DNA of 64,000 bases from Metabacillus dongyingensis (GTDB lineage Bacteria; Bacillota; Bacilli; Bacillales; Bacillaceae), in the NCBI RefSeq assembly GCF_019933155.2, contig NZ_CP082944.1, positions 4,342,001 through 4,406,000 of the forward strand, written 5' to 3'. The notes beneath the pieces are model-generated. The model was not told where the DNA came from, did not search any database, and saw only the letters and a list, made by a program, of their open reading frames with translations. How positions within the stretch are numbered: the first letter of the stretch is position 1; the number at the start of each line of letters is the position of its first letter. Shown here one piece after another: positions 55,306-64,000 of the stretch. A program made the translations under genes and the position numbers.

Positions 55306-57429
55306 TTACAAAATCAGAGCAAGAACAACATCAATTCCTTTGATTCCAATAAAGGGAACCAGCACTCCCCCAAGTCCGTAAATTAGAAGATTTCTGCTCA
55401 GCAAAGCATTCGAACTCATCGGTTTGTAGCTGACACCTTTCATTGCGAAAGGAATCAAGACGGGAATGATAATGGCATTGAATATCAAGGCTGACAGAAT
55501 CGCTGAAATCGGTGAGTCCAGTCTCATGATATTCAGCACATTCATTTCAGGTATGGCAAGCATGAACATAGCCGGAATAATGGCAAAATATTTCGCGATA
55601 TCGTTGGCAATACTGAACGTTGTCAGAGCTCCTCGCGTCATCAGCAGCTGTTTGCCGATGGAGACTACTTCAATTATTTTCGTAGGATTCGAATCTAAAT
55701 CCACCATATTGGCTGCTTCCTTGGCAGCTGCTGTTCCGCTGTTCATGGCAAGGCCTACATCTGCCTGTGCGAGAGCCGGGGCATCATTTGTTCCATCTCC
55801 AGTCATGGCAACAAGCTTGCCTTGTGATTGTTCATATTTAATGACTTCAATTTTATCCTCAGGCTTGCACTCTGCGATAAATTCATCAACACCTGCTTCT
55901 TTAGCGATCGTTGCTGCTGTTAGCGGATTGTCTCCTGTACACATGACGGTTTTGATCCCCATGCTGCGCAGCTTATCAAAGCGCTCTTTCATGCCCGGTT
56001 TAACCGTATCCTTCAAGTAAATCAAACCAAAAATCTGATCGTTCATCGCAACAGCAAGAGGCGTGCCTCCCGCCTTTGAAATTTCATCTGTTTTTTTGTC
56101 TAAATCAGAAGGAATGGTTCCCCCTTGGGAGATTACCCATTTCTTAACGGCATCTACTGCTCCTTTTCTGACAACACTTCCATCAGCAAGATCCATTCCG
56201 CTCATCCGCGTTTCCGCCTTAAACTCGATAAACGTTCCGCCTATCGCGATATCTGTTTGATAGGAAAGCTGTTTCTTTTTCAGCAGTTCAAGGACAGATC
56301 TTCCTTCTGGTGTCTCATCTTCAAGCGAGCTGATGGCTGTCCACTGAGCCAAATCCTGCATGGCATGATTTCCTGCCGGAATAAACTCGCTTGCCATCCG
56401 GTTTCCAAAAGTTATCGTTCCGGTTTTATCCAAGATAATTGTATTAATGTCTCCAGCCGCTTCAACCGCTTTCCCTGACATCGCAATCACATTAAACTGT
56501 GTAACCCGATCCATCCCTGCTATTCCGATGGCAGAAAGCAGACCGCCAATGGTTGTTGGAATTAAGCACACAAGCAGGGCAATTAATACGGGAATCTCAA
56601 GCTCAAATCCCAAGTAATTTGTGAAAAAAGGCAATGTGACAACCACGATCATAAAAATGAGCGTCAGACTTGTTAAAACCGTGTTCAATGCAATTTCATT
56701 CGGTGTTTTTTGACGCTGTGCTCCCTCAACAAGGGAAATCATCTTATCAAGGAATGATTCACCAGGATCACTCGTGATTCTTACTTTGATCTGGTCACTG
56801 ACAACTTTTGTGCCCCCTGTAACGGAGTTGAAATCTCCGCCAGCCTCCTTAATCACAGGTGCAGATTCTCCTGTAATTGCTGACTCATCTACAGAAGCGA
56901 GGCCAGAAATGATTTCTCCATCACCTGGAATAAACTCACCTTGTGATACGACAACTATATCCCCTTTACGGAGCGAGGCAGAGTCTGTTTTTTCAATTTC
57001 GCCATTAGGCTTTAATTTGTTTGCAGTCATTTCCTTTTTTGAATTCTTAAGAGAATTTGCCTGGGCCATTCCTCTCCCTTCTGCAAGTGCTTCTGCAAAA
57101 TTCGCAAACAAAACGGTAAACAGAAGGATGAGGGACACTGTTAAATTAAACCAGACATTTACTTCACTTGACCCAAAAGCAGAAGGGATAAAGGCAAGCA
57201 GCAAAGTAAGGGCAAATCCAATTTCTACAATGAACATGATCGGGTTTTTCACCATTACCCGAGGATCCAATTTGAAAAAGGATGCCTTGATGGCGTTTCC
57301 GATCAGTTCCTTTTCCATCGCCTTTTTGTTTGCAGGCTTTTGATCATTAGGCTGGATTTGTTTAACTGGGGCCTTGCGTTCATATCTTTCAGCAGATTTT
57401 TCTGCTGCTGCTAAAAATGGCTTACTCAT
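55306..57429 (-). CDS. kdpB: Potassium-transporting ATPase ATP-binding subunit KdpB
   Basis: 707 aa P-type ATPase, slightly longer than usual at the basic N-terminus. The phosphorylation site is Asp in [17 protein letters not shown] in the actuator domain, [18 protein letters not shown] and [15 protein letters not shown] are intact. It hydrolyses ATP to drive high-affinity K+ uptake through KdpA. The TGES serine that is a known phosphorylation-inhibition site is kept. Confidence 0.97.
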   Translation of the reverse strand: MSKPFLAAAEKSAERYERKAPVKQIQPNDQKPANKKAMEKELIGNAIKASFFKLDPRVMVKNPIMFIVEIGFALTLLLAFIPSAFGSSEVNVWFNLTVSLILLFTVLFANFAEALAEGRGMAQANSLKNSKKEMTANKLKPNGEIEKTDSASLRKGDIVVVSQGEFIPGDGEIISGLASVDESAITGESAPVIKEAGGDFNSVTGGTKVVSDQIKVRITSDPGESFLDKMISLVEGAQRQKTPNEIALNTVLTSLTLIFMIVVVTLPFFTNYLGFELEIPVLIALLVCLIPTTIGGLLSAIGIAGMDRVTQFNVIAMSGKAVEAAGDINTIILDKTGTITFGNRMASEFIPAGNHAMQDLAQWTAISSLEDETPEGRSVLELLKKKQLSYQTDIAIGGTFIEFKAETRMSGMDLADGSVVRKGAVDAVKKWVISQGGTIPSDLDKKTDEISKAGGTPLAVAMNDQIFGLIYLKDTVKPGMKERFDKLRSMGIKTVMCTGDNPLTAATIAKEAGVDEFIAECKPEDKIEVIKYEQSQGKLVAMTGDGTNDAPALAQADVGLAMNSGTAAAKEAANMVDLDSNPTKIIEVVSIGKQLLMTRGALTTFSIANDIAKYFAIIPAMFMLAIPEMNVLNIMRLDSPISAILSALIFNAIIIPVLIPFAMKGVSYKPMSSNALLSRNLLIYGLGGVLVPFIGIKGIDVVLALIL

Positions 57430-57450
57430 TTTGGATCCTCCAATTATCTT

Positions 57451-59127
57451 TTATAAAGTTAATAGCTCAGCAACCGGTCCCAGAACCAAAACCGGGAAGA
57501 ATGTCAGAGCACCGACAATAAATATGGCTCCTACAAAAATGGTTCCAAACAAGCCAGTGTCTGTACGGAATGTACCTATCGTCTCCGGCACAAGCTTTTT
57601 GGCGGCCATTGATGCTCCTACAGCAAGCATGGCAATGATTCCAAAATATCTGCCTATAAACATGACAATACCGGTTGAGATGTTCCAAAACGGTGTTGCA
57701 TCACCGAGACCTTCAAAGCCTGAACCATTATTGGCAGCAGAAGATGTGTACTCATAAAGAACTTGGGAAAGCCCGTGAAATCCAGGATTTGATATACCGT
57801 CAGATCCAAGCGGTGTAAATAAAGCAACAGCTGTTGAAGCAAGGATCAAGAAAGGATGAATAAGCAGTGTCACAGCGATCAGCTTCATTTCTTTACCTTC
57901 AATTTTCTTGCCAAGGAATTCCGGAGTGCGGCCTACCATTAACCCTGATAAGAAAACGGCTATGATCGCATACATCATAATGTTCATGAACCCTGCGCCA
58001 ATTCCGCCGAAAACGGTATTCAGCAGCATGTTGGATAAAGCAAGCATTCCTGTTATTGGCGAAAGCGTATCGTGCATCGTGTTGACTGCCCCTGTTTCAG
58101 ACGCCGTTGTTACAATAGCGTAAAGGGTTGACTGTACCGTACCGAAACGAACCTCTTTTCCTTCCATACTGCCGGAAGACTGCTCAAGGCCTGCTTCTGC
58201 AAATCTGGGATTCCCCTGAAATTCTGAGAATAGGGCCGTTCCAAGAAAGACAACGAAAATCATGGCCATCGCCGCGAATAGAATTCTTCCCTGTTTAGCA
58301 TTTCCGACCATTTTTCCGTAGGTAAACGGAAGAGCTGCCGGAATTAAAAGCATCAATAGAATTTGCAGGAGGTTGCTCATCGCATTTGGGTTTTCAAACG
58401 GATGTGCTGAGTTTACTCCGAAGAACCCCCCGCCATTGTTTCCAACTTCCTTAATTGATAAAAACGATGCAACAGGTCCTCTTGCGATCGTTTGCTCGGC
58501 TCCTTCCACCGTTGTGGCCGTGACACTTGAATCAAGTGTTTGCGGAACCCCAAGAAAGACGAATATCAGTGCAGTAATAAAAGCAATCGGTAAAAGCACA
58601 CGTGTAATTGATCTTATTAAATCTACAAAGAAGTTTCCAAGCGGATTCCCTGCGAGTCCTCTTATTAACGCAATTGCAGCCGCAAATGCAGTTGCAGGAG
58701 CCACGAACATCATAAACGTAATGGCGATCATCTGAGACATATAGGATAATCCGCTTTCTCCGCTGTAATGCTGAAGATTCGTGTTTGTCATAAAGCTGAT
58801 TGCTGTATTAAAAGCAAGGGTGGGCTCCATCCCTGCTATGCCGCTTGGATTCAGCGGCAGAATGCCTTGAAAACGAAAGACGAGATAGACAAGAAAAATC
58901 ATAAAAATGTTCGAAAATAATAGTGCCATTGCATATTGCCTGAAGCTTTGGTTTTGCTGTTTTAATCCGCTGACTTTATAAACAGCATTTTCCACCGGGC
59001 CAAACACGGCATCCAGTTTAGTAGATTGATAAGTAAAGGCTCGGGCTATATAGTAGCCCATCGGCTTTGCCAGAAGCACAGCCATCGTCAAAGTAAGAAT
59101 GATAGAAATGATGGATATTACGCTCAA
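57451..59127 (-). CDS. kdpA: Potassium-transporting ATPase channel subunit KdpA
   Basis: 558 aa, ten helices, a K+-channel-like superfamily protein. Filter-type loops appear as SFMTNTNLQHYSGESGL, GNNGGGFFGVNSAHPFENPN, ETGAVNTMHD and SAANNGSGFEGLG. GxG-like segments are intact. The gene starts 18 bp after the kdpF stop codon and is followed by kdpB after 21 bp. Confidence 0.97.
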   Translation of the reverse strand: MSVISIISIILTLTMAVLLAKPMGYYIARAFTYQSTKLDAVFGPVENAVYKVSGLKQQNQSFRQYAMALLFSNIFMIFLVYLVFRFQGILPLNPSGIAGMEPTLAFNTAISFMTNTNLQHYSGESGLSYMSQMIAITFMMFVAPATAFAAAIALIRGLAGNPLGNFFVDLIRSITRVLLPIAFITALIFVFLGVPQTLDSSVTATTVEGAEQTIARGPVASFLSIKEVGNNGGGFFGVNSAHPFENPNAMSNLLQILLMLLIPAALPFTYGKMVGNAKQGRILFAAMAMIFVVFLGTALFSEFQGNPRFAEAGLEQSSGSMEGKEVRFGTVQSTLYAIVTTASETGAVNTMHDTLSPITGMLALSNMLLNTVFGGIGAGFMNIMMYAIIAVFLSGLMVGRTPEFLGKKIEGKEMKLIAVTLLIHPFLILASTAVALFTPLGSDGISNPGFHGLSQVLYEYTSSAANNGSGFEGLGDATPFWNISTGIVMFIGRYFGIIAMLAVGASMAAKKLVPETIGTFRTDTGLFGTIFVGAIFIVGALTFFPVLVLGPVAELLTL

Positions 59128-59145
59128 CGTCTTTCCCTCCGCAAG

Positions 59146-59226
59146 TTAAAATTTTTCTGGATTTACTAACGCATACAATAAATAAATCGTGACAGCAGCG
59201 ATGCCGCCCATTAAGACAATCATCAT
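59146..59226 (-). CDS. kdpF: KdpF small membrane subunit
   Basis: 26 aa, MMIVLMGGIAAVTIYLLYAL then VNPEKF. A single hydrophobic helix ending in the LVNPEKF-type tail is diagnostic of KdpF, which stabilises KdpABC. AAGAAGGAAGGGAAGAGAA precedes the ATG. Its start overlaps the stop codon of the preceding 35-aa ORF by 4 bases (ATGA). Confidence 0.92.
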   Translation of the reverse strand: MMIVLMGGIAAVTIYLLYALVNPEKF

Positions 59227-59330
59227 TTCTCTTCCCTTCCTTCTTTCACAAGCTCTCCAGACCATTTAACAAACCCGGCCATGGCAAGTGTAAGTGCTGT
59301 AAATGAGATGATCATTATACTGTCAAGCAT
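59223..59330 (-). CDS. Small single-helix membrane protein upstream of kdpF
   Basis: 35 aa: MLDSIMIISFTALTLAMAGF, then VKWSGELVKEGREEK. One membrane helix with a charged cytoplasmic tail. AAGGGGGAACG lies before the ATG, and the stop codon overlaps kdpF by 4 bp, a tight operon arrangement. It is a second small Kdp-linked peptide; I know of no assigned function. It could be a KdpF-like accessory subunit or a leader that couples translation. Confidence 0.75.
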   Translation of the reverse strand: MLDSIMIISFTALTLAMAGFVKWSGELVKEGREEK

Positions 59331-59717
59331 CGTCGTTCCCCCTTGTTCTTACTGAAGAAAAAATCGCAAAAACCTGTTTTGTTAGCTCCAATCCATGCAT
59401 TAAGTTTTATCGGGCACCTTGCGTTTTTTGTAATAACTGTGACCGGGAACGTGAACAATCGCATGAAGCCAAGCACTAGTATCGGCTATCATGTCCACGT
59501 GCTGTAAAGCTCGTGTAATTTGCTGGTGTATGATTAGAAAATGAGCATTTTGTCTATTAAAATAAATGTCTTTATATCCTCTTTTTTTGCAAATGACTCT
59601 GCACACGATAATTACCCGTTATAAAATGCAGGTGATAATTCTTCCGGGCAAATACCATCCGGGCATTCAAACCCTTAATAGCCATGTGAGCATTGCATTC
59701 TCTTCCTTTCGCTAACA
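59331..59717 (-). other. Long kdp leader between the last terminator and the first ORF
   Basis: About 385 nt of transcribed leader. It includes two overlapping minus-strand frames (59572-59784 and 59400-59606) with no family resemblance and no good ribosome sites. One of them runs through the riboswitch terminator. I regard it as untranslated leader or a relic. Confidence 0.4.
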
Positions 59718-59755
59718 TAAAAAGCCGCGGAAGAGGGATCTCTTCCGCGGCTTTT
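59718..59755 (-). terminator. Terminator of kdp riboswitch 3 (gene-proximal)
   Basis: Arms AAAGCCGCGGAAGA/TCTTCCGCGGCTTT followed on the minus strand by TTTATG. Confidence 0.88.
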
Positions 59756-59798
59756 GGCATCACTAAAGAAACGTGATGAATCACTGCGATTTTGATTT

Positions 59799-59937
59799 TC
59801 CCTCACAACGCTTTCGGGGTTAGCTGTCGGATTCGGGCTATGAGAGTAGCCCTACCATTTTTTCAATGGACTCACCCCCTAGTGATAGAAATCACAAAAG
59901 ATTGGGTCCCCCGATTTCCTTAAGAAATTAAGCGATT
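59799..59937 (-). promoter_or_regulatory. Cyclic di-AMP riboswitch 3 of the kdp leader (proximal)
   Basis: Minus-strand blocks TCGCTTAATT, AAATCGGGGGACCCAAT, GGGGGTGAGTCC, GGTAGGGC, ACTCTC, GCCCGAATCCGACAGCTAA, CCCCGAAAGCGT. The closing P1 is weaker than in copy 2. A strong terminator lies 45 nt downstream. Confidence 0.93.
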
Positions 59938-59982
59938 AGGTTTTTTAAAAAAATATTCAATTCATTTACACTAAAAATGCAC

Positions 59983-60016
59983 ACAAAAGAACACTGAGGC
60001 ATAAACCCAGTGTTCT
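59983..60016 (-). terminator. Terminator of kdp riboswitch 2 (middle)
   Basis: Arms AGAACACTG/CAGTGTTCT with a 10-nt loop, followed on the minus strand by TTTGTGTG. Confidence 0.85.
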
Positions 60017-60028
60017 CCACAAAGGTAT

Positions 60029-60176
60029 CCTCTCTCAGAACGCTTACGAAGTTAGCTGTCGGATTCGGGCATCTTTGAGAGTAGCCCTACCACTTGAACA
60101 TTCAAATGGACTCACCCCTAGTGACACTTAGTCACAAAATCTTGGGTCCCCCGCTCCTAATTTAGGATTAAGCGAT
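60029..60176 (-). promoter_or_regulatory. Cyclic di-AMP riboswitch 2 of the kdp leader (middle)
   Basis: Minus-strand blocks TCGCTTAATCC, GGAGCGGGGGACCCAA, AGGGGTGAGTCC, GGTAGGGC, ACTCTC, GCCCGAATCCGACAGCTAA, CTTCGTAAGCGT, GAGAGAGG. All core blocks are intact. Confidence 0.94.
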
Positions 60177-60219
60177 TAATAGGAATTCTATTTTTAAAAA
60201 TCGTTTGACCGTGCACCGT

Positions 60220-60368
60220 CCCTTCTCTTATGACGCTTACGAGGTTAGCTGCCGGGTTAGGGCCTAAGAGTTGCCCCTCTTGCACTTTCTGCGTCGATTC
60301 ACCCCAAAGTGCCTTCATCACACCTATGTGGGTCCCCCGCTCCTTATCAGGATTAAGCGATTATGAGA
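60220..60368 (-). promoter_or_regulatory. Cyclic di-AMP riboswitch 1 of the kdp leader (distal)
   Basis: Minus-strand blocks TCTCATAATCGCTTAATCC, GGAGCGGGGGACCCAC, TGGGGTGAATC, GAGGGGC, ACTCT, GCCCTAACCCGGCAGCTAA, CCTCGTAAGCGT, ATAAGAGA. GCCCGAAYCCGACAG is altered to GCCCTAACCCGGCAG, so ligand affinity may differ. No clear terminator follows; the next 40 nt on the minus strand hold only a weak stem and ATTTTT. Confidence 0.88.
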
Positions 60369-60660
60369 GTAATATTACTCCTGTGGCTGAAACTTGTAAA
60401 GAACTTAAAAAGCACGAAATTTCTCAAAAAACAAGTAAATACCCTTATATCTTTGCAAATTTCAAAGGAAATATGACCCTTACTAACTAATTCATCATTT
60501 TCCTTCTGAATACATATCAATCAGAAATAATGATTGATTTTTTCCAAAGATTACATAAAAACCATTTCGCTTTATAAATGCAGTCAAACTATTAAGATTT
60601 TCATAGGGAAAACATATTATTAAAATCAAAAAAATTAGAAATAACATTATGATATACATA
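60369..60660. other. Gene-free interval, probable kdp promoter region
   Basis: AT-rich, no gene. The kdp promoter should lie here on the minus strand, ahead of riboswitch 1, but no pair of good -35 and -10 boxes stands out. Confidence 0.4.
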
Positions 60661-60661
60661 A

Positions 60662-60694
60662 AAAAAAAGCCCGATTCAGATAGAATCGGGCTCT
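60662..60694 (-). terminator. Terminator of gltT
   Basis: Arms AGCCCGATTC/GAATCGGGCT followed on the minus strand by a nine-T run. Confidence 0.92.
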
Positions 60695-60697
60695 CTT

Positions 60698-61948
60698 TTA
60701 TGCAGCAATATGCTCTTTATTCTTTTCTTCGTCAAACTCGCCTTCCCACTTAGAGATCACAACTGCAGCCAGTGAGTTCCCTACCACGTTTACAGCGGTT
60801 CTTGCCATATCCAAAATACGGTCAATACCTGCGATAAAGGCCAATCCTTCAACCGGAATTCCTACCGTACCCAATGTAGCGAGAAGCACAACGAATGATA
60901 CGCCCGGTACACCGGCAATCCCTTTAGAGGTTACCATTAACACTAAAAGTAAGGAGATCTGTTGAGAGATCGACAGGTCAATCCCATACATTTGAGCGAT
61001 AAATACAGCAGCCAGAGCCTGATAAAGTGTCGAACCGTCCAGGTTAAAAGAATACCCTGTCGGAATAACAAATGATGTAATGGCTTTCGGACAGCCGAAT
61101 TTCTCCATTTTCTCCATGATTTTTGGTAAAACTGTCTCAGAGCTTGCGGTAGAATAAGCAAGAAGCAGCTCATCCTTCAGCAGACGGATAATGTTAAATA
61201 GATTAACACCAACCATTTTCGCAACTAGCCCTAAAACTACAACAATAAAGAAAATCATTGTTCCATATACTAGAATAACTAATTTACCAAGTGGTATCAG
61301 CGATTCTAATCCAAACTTAGATACAGTTATACCAATTAATGCAAAAACACCAAATGGAGCGAATTTCATAATTAGATTTGTTACATAGAACATGGTTTCA
61401 GCCGTTCCCTGGAAAAACGCAAGAACAGGTTTTCCCTTTTCTCCAATTGCAGCAATTCCAAGACCGAATAATACGGAGAAGAAAATAATTGGAAGCATGT
61501 CCCCTTGAACAAAAGATTCAAATATGTTGCTTGGTACAATATTAACAAATGTATCAGCAAAACCATGTGATTCTACATCCTCAGCTGTATCCACATAGCT
61601 ATTGATATCCGTTTTCTCCAACTTGTTCATATCTACTCCAGCACCCGGAGTAAATAGGTTTGCAGCAACTAAACCGACTACAATTGCAATCGTTGTAATA
61701 ATTTCAAAATATAAAATGGTTTTCCCGCCGATTTTTCCAAGCTTTTTTGTATCGCCGACGCTTGCTACGCCAACAATGAGACTTGAAATAACAATCGGAA
61801 TAACAATCATTTTAATCAAACGTATAAAAATATCACCTATTGGCTGTAAATAATTTTCGATTGTTGGGTTACCGTAAAAAATAGCACCGAGTGCAATACC
61901 CAAAACTAACCCGATAAAAATCTGCCATGCAAGGCCTAATTTTTTCAT
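60698..61948 (-). CDS. gltT: Glutamate/aspartate:cation symporter GltT
   Basis: 416 aa DAACS transporter closely resembling B. subtilis GltT along its length: MKKLGLAWQIFIGLVLGIAL opening, GDMLPIIFFSVLFGLG, AYSTASSETVLPKIME (HP1), PTGYSFNLDGSTLYQ (the NMDGT-equivalent motif as NLDGS) and GIDRILDMARTAVNVVGN. It imports glutamate and aspartate; GltT-type carriers also take up glyphosate-like anions in Bacillus. No riboswitch is seen upstream. It lies directly upstream of the kdp leader but reads toward it. Confidence 0.92.
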   Translation of the reverse strand: MKKLGLAWQIFIGLVLGIALGAIFYGNPTIENYLQPIGDIFIRLIKMIVIPIVISSLIVGVASVGDTKKLGKIGGKTILYFEIITTIAIVVGLVAANLFTPGAGVDMNKLEKTDINSYVDTAEDVESHGFADTFVNIVPSNIFESFVQGDMLPIIFFSVLFGLGIAAIGEKGKPVLAFFQGTAETMFYVTNLIMKFAPFGVFALIGITVSKFGLESLIPLGKLVILVYGTMIFFIVVVLGLVAKMVGVNLFNIIRLLKDELLLAYSTASSETVLPKIMEKMEKFGCPKAITSFVIPTGYSFNLDGSTLYQALAAVFIAQMYGIDLSISQQISLLLVLMVTSKGIAGVPGVSFVVLLATLGTVGIPVEGLAFIAGIDRILDMARTAVNVVGNSLAAVVISKWEGEFDEEKNKEHIAA

Positions 61949-62198
61949 TCAATCCACCCCTTATGTTTGTTATTTATGAAAATAAAATGGTCTATTGAAA
62001 ATAGTTAGAACTAAACCATCTTATCATTTACCATGAATCACATTTTTTTATATTATATCAAAATTGATTATTTAACAATAACATTAATTTCCATAAGTTT
62101 ATTCCATTTGAATCAAAGAAATATTCTAAAAATTGTTGACATTCTATCAATTCGACAATATACTACAAAATGTTCACTTCTAAGATAGGACTAAAATA

Positions 62199-63605
62199 AT
62201 GGAGGATTATATGAGTTCATTGTTCAGAAAAAAGTCTATTACAGATTTACTTGCACAAAGTCAGCAAAAATCACTTGCCCGTACTATGGGTGCATTTGAT
62301 TTAACACTGCTTGGGATTGGTGCAATTGTAGGAACTGGTATTTTTGTACTAACCGGTGTCGTTGCGGCAGAAACTGCAGGTCCGGCTCTCATTTTATCGT
62401 TTATTTTATCTGGAATTGCCTGTGCACTCGCAGCCTTTTGCTATGCGGAATTTGCTTCTTCTGTTCCGATCTCTGGCAGCGTGTATACCTACACATATGC
62501 AACTCTTGGTGAGCTGTTTGCTTTCCTTATTGGCTGGGATTTAATGCTTGAATATCTTCTTGCAACCTCGGCAGTTGCCACTGGATGGTCCGCATACTTT
62601 CAATCCCTTATTGCAGGATTTGGAGTTGAACTGCCGGATGTCATTACTTCAGCACCAGGGGCAGGAAAAGGCGGATTTATTGATTTGCCTGCAGTGATTG
62701 TTATTCTGCTCATAACCGCTCTCCTATCAAAGGGAATTAAGGAAAGCACACGGGTAAATAACATTATGGTATTTGTTAAACTTGCTGTAATCCTGATATT
62801 TATTGTTGCAGGCGTCTGGTATGTTAAACCTGATAACTGGACCCCATTTGTACCATTTGGATTTGATGGCATTGTAACAGGTGCAGCTACAGTCTTTTTT
62901 GCCTATATTGGATTTGATGCAGTAGCAACTGCTGCTGAGGAAGTAAAAAGACCGCAGCGGGATGTGCCAATCGGAATTATTGCTTCATTGACTGTTTGTA
63001 CTATACTGTACATTATCGTCTCGCTTATTTTGACAGGGATGGTTCCATATACTCAGTTAAACGTCGCAGACCCTGTTTCTTTTGCTCTTCAATTTGTAGG
63101 ACAGAATTCTCTTGCTGGCTTGATTTCAGTTGGAGCAATTGCCGGAATTACAACTGTACTTCTTGTTATGATGTATGCACAGGTCAGAATATCATTTGCA
63201 ATGAGCAGAGATGGGCTGCTTCCAAAACGGTTATCAAAAGTACATCCATCTTTTAAAACACCATTCCAAAATACATGGATTACAGGTTTCGTTGCAGCAG
63301 CGATCGCAGGTTTTGTTGATTTAACTACGCTCGCACATCTTGTGAATATGGGAACACTTGCAGCATTTACGCTGATTTCAGTCGCTGTTATTGTTTTAAG
63401 AAAAACACATCCAAATCTGGAACGTGCCTTTAAAGTGCCTTTTGTTCCGGTATTGCCGGCAATCAGCGCACTGTTCTGCATTTATCTCATGATAAGTTTA
63501 CCAGCTATTACGTGGATCTCTTTCTTCATCTGGATCGGGATCGGCACGGTCATCTATTTTGTATACGCCAGAAAGAACAGCAATCTTGGCCGTTTAGAGA
63601 AATAA
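62199..63605 (+). CDS. APC superfamily amino acid permease (YfnA/CAT-like)
   Basis: 468 aa, about 12 helices. GIGAIVGTGIFVLTG (helix 1), the YTYATLGELFAFLIGWDLMLEY segment (partial) and AYIGFDAVATAAEEVKRPQRD (partial; helix 6 and loop) are typical of the cationic amino acid transporter group that includes YfnA/AapA. Substrate not determined. The first ATG has AATGGAGGATT upstream at a short distance; the Met four codons later (MSSLFRKK) fits AGGA-spacing better. Divergent from gltT with a 250-bp AT-rich promoter region between. Confidence 0.9.
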   Translation: MEDYMSSLFRKKSITDLLAQSQQKSLARTMGAFDLTLLGIGAIVGTGIFVLTGVVAAETAGPALILSFILSGIACALAAFCYAEFASSVPISGSVYTYTYATLGELFAFLIGWDLMLEYLLATSAVATGWSAYFQSLIAGFGVELPDVITSAPGAGKGGFIDLPAVIVILLITALLSKGIKESTRVNNIMVFVKLAVILIFIVAGVWYVKPDNWTPFVPFGFDGIVTGAATVFFAYIGFDAVATAAEEVKRPQRDVPIGIIASLTVCTILYIIVSLILTGMVPYTQLNVADPVSFALQFVGQNSLAGLISVGAIAGITTVLLVMMYAQVRISFAMSRDGLLPKRLSKVHPSFKTPFQNTWITGFVAAAIAGFVDLTTLAHLVNMGTLAAFTLISVAVIVLRKTHPNLERAFKVPFVPVLPAISALFCIYLMISLPAITWISFFIWIGIGTVIYFVYARKNSNLGRLEK

Positions 63606-63641
63606 AAAAATCCTTTCTCCTGTGTTGGAGAAAGGATTTTT
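63606..63641. terminator. Bidirectional terminator between convergent genes
   Basis: Arms AAAAATCCTTTCTCC/GGAGAAAGGATTTTT with T-runs on both strands. Confidence 0.9.
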
Positions 63642-64000
63642 TTATAATCTTCTTACTTGCCTAAAGAAGTAGCCAACAAGAAGCAAAACAATTGCAAATG
63701 AAGACATGACGATAAATTTCAAGTGATCATGCAAGATGCTTTGACCCAGCGATGGCTGTACATCTGAAACAGTTCCTTTCACAACATTGCCTGCATCAGC
63801 AATAACAGGTTTTAGTTTATGGGAAGCAATTTTCCTGCCATCCTCGCCTTCAACCGCAAGCATTCCATTTAAATCAACATCTTCAGAGATGCTTTCATTT
63901 AATTTTTTGGCATAATACAGCGGTTCACTCAGTGTAAACTCCTGGCCGCTCTGATCTTCAAAGGCTGTATCCTCTGCAATAAATTCTGATGTAAAATGAT
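63642..64000 (-). CDS. C-terminal part of an unidentified membrane-anchored protein
   Basis: About 118 codons, open to the right edge of the window, so the gene starts outside. Most of the visible part is a hydrophilic, acidic, probably extracytoplasmic region (LSEPLYYAKKLNESISEDVD). It ends in one membrane helix (FIVMSSFAIVLLLVGYFF) and a short basic tail RQVRRL. This topology suggests a C-terminally anchored surface or sensory protein. Family not recognised. Confidence 0.7.
   Translation of the reverse strand, partial: HFTSEFIAEDTAFEDQSGQEFTLSEPLYYAKKLNESISEDVDLNGMLAVEGEDGRKIASHKLKPVIADAGNVVKGTVSDVQPSLGQSILHDHLKFIVMSSFAIVLLLVGYFFRQVRRL

Noticed and set aside
55466..56020. Plus-strand frame of 184 codons opposite kdpB
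   Set aside because: Antisense shadow of a strongly conserved P-type ATPase gene.
59400..59784. Two overlapping minus-strand frames in the kdp leader
   Set aside because: No family resemblance and no good ribosome site, and one frame runs through the riboswitch terminator hairpin; more likely leader RNA.
61949..62198. A sixth c-di-AMP riboswitch before gltT
   Set aside because: None of the conserved ydaO blocks occur; the interval is only AT-rich promoter DNA.

Overview
The window looks like chromosomal DNA of a low-GC, endospore-forming member of the Bacillaceae (Bacillus or Metabacillus type). The gene order follows the yun-suf-yus region of Bacillus subtilis, with CotF-like coat proteins, YuzL, gram-positive Rho-independent terminators and AGGAGG-type ribosome binding sites. 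Most genes are on the minus strand. Identifications come from reading the sequence against remembered families; no database search was run.

Layout. 1-3.2 kb: yunC (5' end only), yunD, yunE, yunF. 3.6-12.5 kb: an accessory segment at the 3' end of sufB, bounded by a 30-bp near-perfect direct repeat of the last sufB codons. It holds a bacillopeptidase F-like protease, a DoxX-pirin-MarR-flavin reductase operon, a VanY-like lipoprotein and a broken LysR gene. 12.5-17.7 kb: sufCDSUB. 17.9-23.6 kb: yurZ, metNIQ and an O-acetylhomoserine sulfhydrylase, the last two units each behind a SAM (S-box) riboswitch. 23.3-25.7 kb: yusD, yusE, yusF, yusG, gcvH, yusI. 25.8-31.2 kb: fadNAE with a FadR-type operator. 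31.4-36.2 kb: yuzL, an esterase relic, proline dehydrogenase, coat proteins and small genes. 36.2-41.1 kb: a siderophore uptake system around a divergent Fur-controlled promoter that is tandemly duplicated. 41.2-43.7 kb: AidB-like dehydrogenase and ZIP transporter. 43.7-63.6 kb: potassium and amino-acid transport (ktrAB, two DAACS symporters, kdp, two APC permeases) with M3 peptidase, TatA and an esterase.

The most striking feature is five ydaO-type cyclic di-AMP riboswitches within about 14.6 kb: one before ktrA, one before a DAACS symporter, and three in tandem before the kdp operon. Two of the three kdp aptamers are followed by clear terminators. The kdp operon has the order small ORF, kdpF, kdpA, kdpB, kdpC, short kdpD, CBS-domain gene. 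Its KdpD has no histidine-kinase half and no kdpE is present, so RNA-level c-di-AMP sensing may replace two-component control. Together these genes look like a locally clustered K+ and glutamate homeostasis regulon.

Other structural signals are two families of 21-bp tandem repeats in intergenic DNA, a 64-bp duplicated Fur-box/promoter module, and a second pair of about 105-bp direct repeats inside the sufB-adjacent island.
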